Origin: Desulfobacteraceae bacterium
GTDB taxonomy: Bacteria; Desulfobacterota; Desulfobacteria; Desulfobacterales; BuS5
DNA length: 5,550 nt
Direction: 5' to 3'
NCBI GenBank assembly: GCA_030642865.1
Contig: DAOWMW010000103.1
Location: 1 to 5,550, forward strand
The notes below the pieces were generated by a model that saw nothing but the letters and a program-made list of their open reading frames with translations, was not told the DNA's origin and did not search any database. Positions 1 to 5,437 of this stretch are shown piece after piece (the first letter of the stretch is position 1; every line of letters starts with the position of its first letter). The position numbers and the translations under genes are program-made.

Positions 1-30
1 CGCAGGGCAGAAATGGATTCTGCCCCTGCG
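1..30 (-). repeat. GC-rich palindrome, variant of the REP-like family
   Basis: The arms at 1-12 and 18-30 are complementary over 12 pairs with one bulged C, around a 5-base loop (13-17). Read on the minus strand it starts GCAGGGGCA and closes with TGCCC, the same plan as the palindromes at 137-162 and 4853-4879, but with GCAG in place of GTAG. No T-run follows on either strand, so a simple intrinsic terminator for a gene to the left is less likely, though it cannot be excluded because the window starts here and the element may be cut. The stem is seen directly; membership in the repeat family is inference. Confidence 0.55.
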
Positions 31-77
31 TGAATAATCAAGTAAAGAGTGGGGATGAAATAAAGATTACCCATATC

Positions 78-109
78 TGCGCCGGGCTTGGGGTCGCCTT
101 CAAGGCGCA
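78..109. repeat. GC-rich inverted repeat next to the REP-like element
   Basis: TGCGCC (78-83) pairs with GGCGCA (104-109). A competing smaller stem, CGCC (95-98) with GGCG (104-107), has a TTCAA loop. The stretch from about 70 to 165 is clearly richer in G and C than the flanking DNA, so this stem and the palindrome at 137-162 may belong to one inserted repeat unit of roughly 95 bases. No T-run follows. No coding sequence was seen here. Confidence 0.4.
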
Positions 110-136
110 TCAAGGGTTGCATACTCGGAGCATTTT

Positions 137-162
137 GGGCACCCACAGGGGGATGCCCCTAC
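137..162 (-). repeat. REP-like palindrome with GTAG box (copy A)
   Basis: On the minus strand the element begins GTAG (complement of 159-162), followed by a stem GGGCA/TGCCC (154-158 with 137-141) and an inner CCC-TGT-GGG mini-stem. It closely matches the plus-strand element at 4853-4879 in opposite orientation. A GTAG or GGAG tetranucleotide directly before an imperfect palindrome is the known signature of REP elements mobilised by Y1 transposases of the RAYT type. No such transposase lies in this window, so that assignment is inference. The element sits about 100 bases upstream of ndk. Confidence 0.6.
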
Positions 163-224
163 GCAATTTTGACCATTGATGCAACACAGAAGACGGGCAC
201 AAGAACAAGCAATTATGGATAATT

Positions 225-230
225 TATAAA
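225..230 (+). promoter_or_regulatory. possible -10 box for ndk-trmJ
   Basis: TATAAA (225-230) lies 33 bases before the ndk start. An alternative, GATAAT, is at 218-223. No good -35 box was found at 16-18 bases upstream of either, so this is a weak suggestion based on the -10 alone. Confidence 0.2.
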
Positions 231-250
231 ATTCACGATCCTTAACTTGC

Positions 251-257
251 AAAGGAG
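251..257 (+). promoter_or_regulatory. ribosome binding site of ndk
   Basis: AAAGGAG (251-257) stands 6 bases before the ATG at 264. It is a near-consensus Shine-Dalgarno sequence that fixes the ndk start. Confidence 0.85.
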
Positions 258-263
258 AAGATA

Positions 264-680
264 ATGGAAAAAACCTTGTCGATAATAAAACCGGATGGTG
301 TCTCACGAAAAATAATAGGTGAAGTTATAAAACGTCTGGAAGAAAACAGTATCAACATAATTGCCATGAAAATGATTCATATGACAAAATTTCAGGCAGA
401 GGGTTTTTATGCAGTTCACAGGGAAAGGCCTTTTTTTGACAGTTTGATAAGTTTTATGATTTCCGGCCCTGTTCTTGTAATGGTATTGGAAGGTGAGGAT
501 GTCATAGGGAGATATCGCAAATTAATGGGGGCAACAGATTATAAAAATGCAGATGAAGGTACCATTAGAAAAGATTTTGCCACTGATATTGAAAAAAATG
601 TGGTTCATGGTTCTGATTCCGGTGAATCTGCAAATTTTGAAATAGGTCATTTTTTTAGTGCTCTTGAAATTGTTGCCTGA
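264..680 (+). CDS. ndk: nucleoside diphosphate kinase
   Basis: This cytoplasmic enzyme moves the gamma phosphate from ATP to other (d)NDPs through a phosphohistidine intermediate and so balances NTP and dNTP pools. The protein has 138 residues, the usual length for a bacterial Ndk (about 135-145), and is one complete domain. The family residues are all present at a constant offset from the well-studied enzymes: K9 in I-I-K-P-D-G, Y49, R85, T91, R102, N112 and the catalytic H115 in N-V-V-H-G-S-D-S. The ATG at 264 is supported by a strong AAAGGAG site 6 bases upstream and by the M-E-K-T-L-S-I-I-K-P-D start typical of the family. Its TGA shares a base with the ATG of the next gene, so the two are probably co-transcribed and translationally coupled. 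No missing residues or signs of decay were seen. Confidence 0.97.
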   Translation: MEKTLSIIKPDGVSRKIIGEVIKRLEENSINIIAMKMIHMTKFQAEGFYAVHRERPFFDSLISFMISGPVLVMVLEGEDVIGRYRKLMGATDYKNADEGTIRKDFATDIEKNVVHGSDSGESANFEIGHFFSALEIVA

Positions 681-1435
681 TGCAGGGTAAAGTAAAATTA
701 GAAAACGTCACAATTGTTTTGCACCGGCCTAAATATTCAGAAAATATTGGGGCCGCTGCAAGAGCTGCATGCAACATGGGAATCAAACGGCTTAAGGTGG
801 TGGCTCCTGAAAATTATGATCTTGACAAAATTCTGAAACTGGCCACCCATGCAGTATCACCCGTGGTTGAAAAAATTGAGGTTCATGACAATCTTTATGA
901 TGCTGTTGCAGACTTTCATTATGTTGTGGGTACCACCGCCCGTATGGGGGGGCAGCGTCATGTTGTAACATCTCCTTTAATTATAGCTGAAAAGCTTGTT
1001 CCCATTTCGGCAAACAATAACGTGGCAATAATTTTTGGCCAGGAGGATAAAGGCCTTTCAAATGAGGATATCAGGTTTTGTCATATTTTGGTAAATATAC
1101 CGACTGCTGATTTTTCTTCCATTAATCTTGCCCAGGCTGTTATGATAATCTGTTATGCGATTTATAATGCAGGCGCAGATGAACGTAACAAAAATATTCC
1201 CAGACTTGCCAGCCGTCATGAGCTTGAAGGGATGTATGCTCAGTTAAAGGATATTCTTGCCAAGATAAGCTATATAAATCCTGAAAACCCTGACTACTGG
1301 ATGTTAAAATTTCGTGATTTTTTTAACAGGATTCAACTGCGTGCCAGGGAGGTCAGTATTGTTCGAGGTATATGCAGGCAGATTGACTGGTATGGAAATA
1401 AATGCTTTCAGAATGGAAAAAAAAGAGGAAAGTGA
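680..1435 (+). CDS. trmJ: TrmJ-type tRNA (cytidine/uridine-2'-O-)-methyltransferase, SPOUT superfamily
   Basis: It is predicted to methylate the ribose 2'-OH of nucleotide 32 in the anticodon loop of some tRNAs, using S-adenosylmethionine. The three SpoU/TrmH motifs are present in order: motif 1 N22-I-G-A-A-A-R28, with the expected arginine; motif 2 F119-G-Q-E122-D-K-G-L; motif 3 I140-P followed by S147-I-N-L-A-Q-A153, which forms part of the trefoil-knot cofactor site. V83-G-T-T-A-R88 matches the V-G-T-S-A-R segment of E. coli TrmJ. The length of 251 residues fits TrmJ (about 245-260), including a C-terminal helical tail of about 80 residues. The ATG at 680 overlaps the ndk TGA (TGATG), and no clear Shine-Dalgarno sequence precedes it, consistent with translation coupled to ndk. 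The family is secure; the exact target (position 32, C or U) is inferred from the E. coli enzyme, and another TrmH-family role is possible. Confidence 0.88.
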   Translation: MQGKVKLENVTIVLHRPKYSENIGAAARAACNMGIKRLKVVAPENYDLDKILKLATHAVSPVVEKIEVHDNLYDAVADFHYVVGTTARMGGQRHVVTSPLIIAEKLVPISANNNVAIIFGQEDKGLSNEDIRFCHILVNIPTADFSSINLAQAVMIICYAIYNAGADERNKNIPRLASRHELEGMYAQLKDILAKISYINPENPDYWMLKFRDFFNRIQLRAREVSIVRGICRQIDWYGNKCFQNGKKRGK

Positions 1436-1551
1436 GATTTAGTACCTTAGGGCTCGCTCCTTAAAAGCTGTAATAAAAAACAAGAAAATCAGGGCTTTGC
1501 TTTATCGTCGGCTATTTAGAATCGAAAGTCGAGTGTTGAGTAGTGGATAAT

Positions 1552-1624
1552 GAGGAAAACCAGATCGTACATTTGTTTTTAATGCTCAATACTCATATCC
1601 TGAAATGGCCAGGAGGAAAACCAG
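1552..1624. repeat. 12-bp perfect direct repeat in the convergent intergenic gap
   Basis: GAGGAAAACCAG occurs at 1552-1563 and again at 1613-1624, a period of 61 bases. The gap between trmJ and the phosphofructokinase gene (1436-1666) otherwise shows no gene and no strong hairpin followed by a T-run for either strand. A short TGGC/GCCA stem at 1646-1660 is too weak to call a terminator. The repeat could be a small duplication or chance. Confidence 0.35.
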
Positions 1625-1666
1625 TCTCTAAAATGAGTTGGGTTGTGGCAAAGCCCGCCATGGATA

Positions 1667-2989
1667 TCAGTTTATCAAACTGCCCTGTCCTGTGGCTTCA
1701 AGAATATTGCGCCATAATCTTCCGTTTGGTACTATCTGCTTTCTTTTTCCCACAGATAATTTCAGGGGAACATGCACAAAATGATTATTCCAGTGGCTGA
1801 CGATCAGTTTCGTTTTACCCGCCATGCCGGCATGCACGGCATTTCTTCCGAGAAAACCGCAAAAAACACTGTCATTGGCATTGGCAGAGAGGCTTCTGAT
1901 CATATAGCTTGGGTCTATATATTTGAGTGAAAATGGAAAGTCCTTTTTATTGAAGTAATCTGTAATCTCTTTTTTTAAAAATACGCCAATATCATTTAAT
2001 CTGATATTTCCTGATTCATCATATTTATCAGTATCAAGTTTGAAAAATTTTTGTCCGGCCCCTTCTGCCACGACAATAACGGCATGTTTTCTTGATTTCA
2101 GCCGCGTGTGAAGCTTATTCAGGAGCCCATTTGGCCCTTCCATGTCAAAATCGATTTCAGGAACCAGTGTAAAGTTTACGTCCTGCTGCGCCAGTGTAGC
2201 TGTTGCAGCAATAAAACCGGAATGCCTCCCCATGAGTTTAATAAGTCCTATGCCATTGTGATATGCCAGAGCTTCGTTGTGAGCTCCTTTTATCGATATT
2301 GTTGCTACATCCACGGCAGTGTCAAACCCAAAGGATTTGGATACCATAAAAATATCATTATCTATGGTTTTGGGTATGCCTATAATACTGGTTTTCAAAC
2401 CCCTTGCTGTTATACTGTCTGCTATTTTGGAGGCCGCCATCAGGGTCCCATCACCCCCTATCATGAAGAGTATTCCAATATTCATCCTTTCCAGGGAATC
2501 GACAATCTCATCAATATCCTGGTGCCCCCTTGATGATCCTAAAATCGTTCCCCCTGTGTCAAGGATATTTTCAACGGATTCAGGTAAAAGTTCCATGATT
2601 TCATGTCCGTATTTGGGGATAAACCCTTGGAGCCCATACTTGATTCCGTAAATATTTTTAACTTTGTACCCGTGGAAAAGCTCCAGAACAATGGAACGTA
2701 TTATATCGTTTAAGCCTGGGCATAGTCCTCCGCATGTAACAAGGGCGCATCTTAATTTGCTCGGATCAAAATAAATTGTCTTTCTGGGCCCGGCCTGTTC
2801 AAGGGCACGGGGTTCTTCTCCTTTTTTAAAAGTATCTGCAAGTTCGTTTGAATATACATTAATAACAATTTTCTCTTTCTCATTAACAAATTCTCTTACA
2901 CATTTATCCAGCATCTGGTCATAATAGGAGGTGGGTATCCTGGCATTTCCCAGAGTTTTTATTTCTGTATCCGTTGATTCTAAAAACAT
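1667..2989 (-). CDS. pfkA: ATP-dependent 6-phosphofructokinase, atypical (group II clade X-like)
   Basis: It phosphorylates fructose 6-phosphate to fructose 1,6-bisphosphate in glycolysis, in the cytoplasm. The 440-residue length matches the long atypical PFKs rather than the ~320-residue E. coli type; the extra part is an N-terminal region of about 80 residues. Motifs in order: G87-G-L-C-P-G92; G146-G-T-I-L-G-S-S-R-G155; G178-G-D-G-T182; P206-K-T-I-D-N-D212, with D210 as the likely catalytic base; M253-G-R-H-S-G-F-I-A261; A308-E-G-A-G312; and Y357-I-D-P-S-Y near the sugar site. G181 at the position of E. coli G104 predicts ATP, whereas K207 at the position of G124 is the residue seen in PPi enzymes. 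This mixed pair is the mark of atypical ATP-PFKs, including plant-like ones. The ATG at 2989 has GAGGG 8 bases upstream. It lies 64 bases after the glycosyltransferase and is the last gene of the cluster. The PFK family is certain; the donor is inferred. Confidence 0.93.
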   Translation of the reverse strand: MFLESTDTEIKTLGNARIPTSYYDQMLDKCVREFVNEKEKIVINVYSNELADTFKKGEEPRALEQAGPRKTIYFDPSKLRCALVTCGGLCPGLNDIIRSIVLELFHGYKVKNIYGIKYGLQGFIPKYGHEIMELLPESVENILDTGGTILGSSRGHQDIDEIVDSLERMNIGILFMIGGDGTLMAASKIADSITARGLKTSIIGIPKTIDNDIFMVSKSFGFDTAVDVATISIKGAHNEALAYHNGIGLIKLMGRHSGFIAATATLAQQDVNFTLVPEIDFDMEGPNGLLNKLHTRLKSRKHAVIVVAEGAGQKFFKLDTDKYDESGNIRLNDIGVFLKKEITDYFNKKDFPFSLKYIDPSYMIRSLSANANDSVFCGFLGRNAVHAGMAGKTKLIVSHWNNHFVHVPLKLSVGKRKQIVPNGRLWRNILEATGQGSLIN

Positions 2990-3053
2990 AAGCTTATCCC
3001 TCTATTTCTAATCGGTTTGAATATATGAAAGCCCTGCTGTTTGTTTACTTTTT

Positions 3054-4325
3054 TTAGAGGATATCTGCTAATATATTGCGAAGCTTTGTCCGCAGGACAG
3101 AGTATGAGAAATATCGTTTTGCTATTTCATAGTTGTGTGTAACCATCTCGTCACGTAAGTCTTCATCGCCAAGTACCTCTCTGGCCCGACAAACAGTCTC
3201 TTCAGATACGTATCCATCAAGTTCTATTACAGAGAACCCCTTAGGTTTTATATCGGTTTCATAGATTGAATAATTATTAACAACTATGGGCTTTTTAAAA
3301 TAGACAGCCTCAAGAAATGCATTGCCAAAACCTTCAAAGGTGGATGGGTATGTGACAAGATCCGCATGGGGATAAATATCATTAAGTGTATATATCTTCT
3401 TCCCTGTTTTGGTGGTTCCCCTCTGTTCATCGATGATCTCCGATACAAAAATAGTATCAACCTTCATTAAATGAGAATATTCTATGATTCTTTGTTCATA
3501 ATCATATCCTTCATCCCCGGAGGCATGGGATATGACTAGCTTTGACTTTATATCTAGCCTGTTAAGCAGTTCTATGGCATGCTCGATACCTTTTCTTTGT
3601 ACAACTCGTGTGGGTTGCAGTACAAAAAGTTCATCATCCCTGATTCCCAGGCTCTCCCTTACATCCTTTGTATAGGGGTCATTAATTTGGGGCGGGATAT
3701 CAAAGTCCATGACATTGGGAATAATCGTTGATGAGATCCCACTTCGTAAACCCAGCTGATTTCCCCCTGAAGAATTTATAACAACATGTTTTATTGAAGG
3801 AAAATGAGGGGGAAATGCCATGTTAAGGTAATCCCATACAGCATTTATTAAAAAGTGTTTCCTTTCCCAGAAAAAATCGTGGTGATGGGCTATTGTGGGT
3901 ATTCCTATTTCGGCTATAACTTCTGTCAGGGCAAGCCCCAAAGGTATGTTTAAGGGGATCGTAAGTGCGTTTTGGGGAATCAGGATATCAATATTGAATT
4001 TTTCAATAAATTTGTAAAGGTGATTCTTTATCTTTCGTTTAATTTCGTGAATTTTTTCAGTAATAAAACGGCCTCGGATTGTTACTCCAAAACAGTTATG
4101 ATAAATATCTTTAATATCAGGATGTCTGAAATCGGCTTCAGGGAGAACGTAGGAAGATTCTGGAGGCCTGTCGTTTTCCCCTGCAAAATAAAAACATTTT
4201 AATCCTTCTTCTTTAAAGACCTCAGCCCATTTTGCTGCTTCAAGGGAAACGCCATCGGTGCCGGCCAGTCGTACAGAAACAAATCCAATATTTTTTTTAC
4301 CACCTGTTAATATCAGGTCCTTCAT
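3054..4325 (-). CDS. family 4-type retaining glycosyltransferase, substrate unknown
   Basis: This is a predicted soluble, two-lobed (GT-B) transferase of 423 residues that moves a sugar from a nucleotide-sugar to an unknown acceptor. The N-terminal acceptor lobe begins I13-G-F-V-S-V-R and carries G22-T-D-G-V-S-L-E-A-A-K-W33 and a striking H147-H-H-D-F-F-W-E-R155 segment. The C-terminal donor lobe carries I202-P-N-V-M, Q237-P-T-R-V-V-Q-R-K-G246, with the conserved Arg and Lys that bind the donor phosphates, and E331-G-F-G-N-A-F-L-E339, the E-x7-E motif of retaining GT4 enzymes. No signal peptide or membrane segment is visible. The ATG at 4325 has AGGA 6 bases upstream. The G-T-D-G-V-S-L-E and H-H-H-D-F-x-W-E-R pattern resembles, from memory, enzymes making glycerate-linked solutes such as mannosylglucosylglycerate. 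That is a hint only; a glucan or surface polysaccharide role is also possible. The adjacent PFK gene suggests a tie to sugar phosphate metabolism. Confidence 0.85.
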   Translation of the reverse strand: MKDLILTGGKKNIGFVSVRLAGTDGVSLEAAKWAEVFKEEGLKCFYFAGENDRPPESSYVLPEADFRHPDIKDIYHNCFGVTIRGRFITEKIHEIKRKIKNHLYKFIEKFNIDILIPQNALTIPLNIPLGLALTEVIAEIGIPTIAHHHDFFWERKHFLINAVWDYLNMAFPPHFPSIKHVVINSSGGNQLGLRSGISSTIIPNVMDFDIPPQINDPYTKDVRESLGIRDDELFVLQPTRVVQRKGIEHAIELLNRLDIKSKLVISHASGDEGYDYEQRIIEYSHLMKVDTIFVSEIIDEQRGTTKTGKKIYTLNDIYPHADLVTYPSTFEGFGNAFLEAVYFKKPIVVNNYSIYETDIKPKGFSVIELDGYVSEETVCRAREVLGDEDLRDEMVTHNYEIAKRYFSYSVLRTKLRNILADIL

Positions 4326-4358
4326 GTATTATCCTTTTTTTGCGATAAATTTTATTTC

Positions 4359-4736
4359 TCAGACGCGTTTGATCCTATCAAAGGCACCTTTAATGGCCTG
4401 GTTAAACGAGTTAAAGCTTATTGGTTTACAAAGGTGACCATCAAACCCTATTTTGATAAGATCATCAGGATTAAACGTGGCAAGGTGCCCTGATAGTGCA
4501 TATATGATTGATGTCTGGTTTACTTTTCTTATTTCTTTGCATAGTTGTGTACCATTTATTCCAGGCATTTTCAGATCTGTGATTATAAGGGGAAATTTTT
4601 CGGAATTCAGAATGTTTAAGGCATCATGGGCATTTTTTGCAACTGTAACTTTGTATCCCATATGGATAATGAATTTTTCAATTATTTCTCTTATATCAAT
4701 GTCGTCATCTATAAATAAAATTTTTTCTTCCATCAT
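4359..4736 (-). CDS. single-domain response regulator (CheY-like receiver)
   Basis: This is a stand-alone phospho-receiver protein of about 125 residues with no output domain, expected to act by protein-protein contact or as a phosphorelay intermediate in the cytoplasm. With the start at 4736 the receiver residues are all present: acidic pair D10-D11 in F-I-D-D-D, phospho-acceptor D54 in I-T-D-L-K-M-P-G, switch S82 in Y-A-L-S-G-H, and K104 in L-C-K-P-I. Two tandem ATG codons (4736 and 4733) are preceded by GTGGA with GGA 6 bases from the first. A TTG at 4754 would add six residues (M-I-C-G-Q-N) but is a less likely start. The protein ends soon after the last receiver helix, so it is complete and not a truncated larger regulator. 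It lies 33 bases before the glycosyltransferase and heads the cluster. No histidine kinase lies in the window, so its partner is unknown. Confidence 0.92.
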   Translation of the reverse strand: MMEEKILFIDDDIDIREIIEKFIIHMGYKVTVAKNAHDALNILNSEKFPLIITDLKMPGINGTQLCKEIRKVNQTSIIYALSGHLATFNPDDLIKIGFDGHLCKPISFNSFNQAIKGAFDRIKRV

Positions 4737-4852
4737 ATTTTGTCCACATATCAAAATATTTCGACCTGTGCTATTAGGTGTCAGGTGCTGGTTTTTGCAT
4801 GAAACTATTCAACACGGCCTGGTCTCGTTACATTTATCGATCTAATCCCTAA

Positions 4853-4879
4853 GTAGGGGCAAACCCTGTGTGGTTGCCC
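4853..4879 (+). repeat. REP-like palindrome with GTAG box (copy B)
   Basis: GTAG (4853-4856) is followed by a hairpin: GGGCAA (4857-4862) pairs with TTGCCC (4874-4879), and CC (4864-4865) with GG (4872-4873) across a bulged A, leaving a six-base loop. It closely matches copy A at 137-162 read on the minus strand, sharing GTAGGGGCA, a central CCCTGTG and TGCCC. It lies about 115 bases upstream of the response regulator and could fall within its leader if transcription starts further upstream. REP identity is inferred from the GTAG-plus-palindrome plan. Confidence 0.65.
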
Positions 4880-4985
4880 TGGCCCTGCAAAGCACCGCAA
4901 TTGTGTTTTTGGGGTACCTTTGGCCTTCAGCCTGAATACCTTTATTCTGACCAGATGAACAGTTACCAAAATTTAATCTATAGAA

Positions 4986-5014
4986 TAAATATTTAATGAT
5001 AATTTATATGTCAA
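4986..5014 (-). promoter_or_regulatory. candidate promoter for the response-regulator cluster
   Basis: On the minus strand a perfect -35 box TTGACA (complement of 5009-5014) is followed after 17 bases by TATTTA (4986-4991), a weak -10. It would give a leader of about 240 bases containing the palindrome at 4853-4879. A nearer alternative is CTGACA with AATATT 18 bases on, roughly 4755-4785, giving a very short leader. Neither is compelling, and AT-rich DNA produces such matches by chance. Confidence 0.3.
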
Positions 5015-5184
5015 TAAAAACTATTTTTTTATCAATTTTAAATAAAAAGATTCTTGTGAGTACCTGCCTGATGCTCTTTTAAAAAAAAATTAAAATTGGT
5101 GTTATTTTAGAGAATCTGGATTGTGGATGCGGTCAGGGCAGATAAAAATTTCATTATATCGATTTTGCAAATATTTTATTTTAC

Positions 5185-5211
5185 TTGACTATTGTAGATA
5201 TATTGTATAGT
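5185..5211 (+). promoter_or_regulatory. candidate plus-strand promoter
   Basis: TTGACT (5185-5190) and TATAGT (5206-5211) each match the sigma-70 boxes in five of six bases, but the spacer is 15 bases, shorter than the preferred 16-18. No gene with a ribosome binding site follows. If active it would make an untranslated RNA running toward the hairpin at 5337-5363 or into DNA beyond the window. Confidence 0.3.
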
Positions 5212-5336
5212 GGAAGTTGCTAAAGAGTTGTTACGTTTTTTATATATTATTTTTTATTAAATTACCAGCACGAAGCTCCGACAATGTACTTTTTTACTAT
5301 CGATGGTCATATAAATCATTTCACTCCATTATCCGC

Positions 5337-5363
5337 GGGAGATTACGATTAGAATTATCTCCC
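5337..5363. repeat. small perfect inverted repeat
   Basis: GGGAGAT (5337-5343) and ATCTCCC (5357-5363) form a 7-pair stem around a 13-base loop. No T-run follows on the plus strand, so it is not a standard terminator. Its role is unknown and it could be chance. Confidence 0.4.
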
Positions 5364-5437
5364 TGCTCAATTCTTGAATTATCTGACAATCTTTATAAAT
5401 TTTTTACGAACCTTAGGACTCGATCAAAAATAACTTA

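Larger units (their letters stand above)
4755..5437. other. non-coding AT-rich region upstream of the response-regulator cluster
   Basis: No convincing gene was found on either strand. Open frames here are short, lack ribosome binding sites and show no recognisable protein. The stretch holds a REP-like palindrome at 4853-4879, an extremely AT-rich tract from about 4975 to 5100, candidate promoters on both strands and a small hairpin at 5337-5363. It probably contains the control region of the minus-strand cluster, the remains of inserted repeats, and possibly the upstream region of a gene beyond the right edge. Confidence 0.6.

Noticed and set aside
100..306. 68-codon minus-strand frame
   Set aside because: Overlaps the ndk start in antisense and the GC-rich palindromes; cysteine-rich low-quality composition typical of a shadow frame.
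1492..1656. Inverted pair GGGCTTTGC (1492-1500) and GCAAAGCCC (1648-1656), with a looser pair at 1531-1542 and 1583-1594 inside, considered as a small inverted-repeat element
   Set aside because: Nine-base inverted matches at this spacing are expected several times by chance in a window this size, and the inner pair is imperfect with a different centre.
1543..1800. 85-codon plus-strand frame in the convergent gap
   Set aside because: More than half overlaps the antisense of the well-supported PFK C-terminus, with a non-ATG start, no ribosome site and no protein similarity.
4913..4940. Imperfect stem GGTA/TACC with GGC/GCC inside, considered as a terminator
   Set aside because: Only a few scattered pairs and no T-run after the stem on the plus strand.
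1444..5425. Similar 16-base strings at 1444-1459 and 5410-5425 (ACCTTAGGGCTCGCTC and ACCTTAGGACTCGATC)
   Set aside because: Two mismatches in 16 bases is within chance for all pairs in 5.5 kb, and the similarity does not extend into the flanks.
5284..5433. Plus-strand frame from ATG 5284 that reads through one in-frame TAG (5350-5352), lying in the loop of the 5337-5363 hairpin, to TAA at 5431
   Set aside because: A readthrough or pyrrolysine codon was considered, but there is no ribosome site before the ATG, no recognisable protein family, and the product would be only 49 codons. Known pyrrolysine proteins are large methyltransferases. A decayed gene fragment is possible but unsupported.
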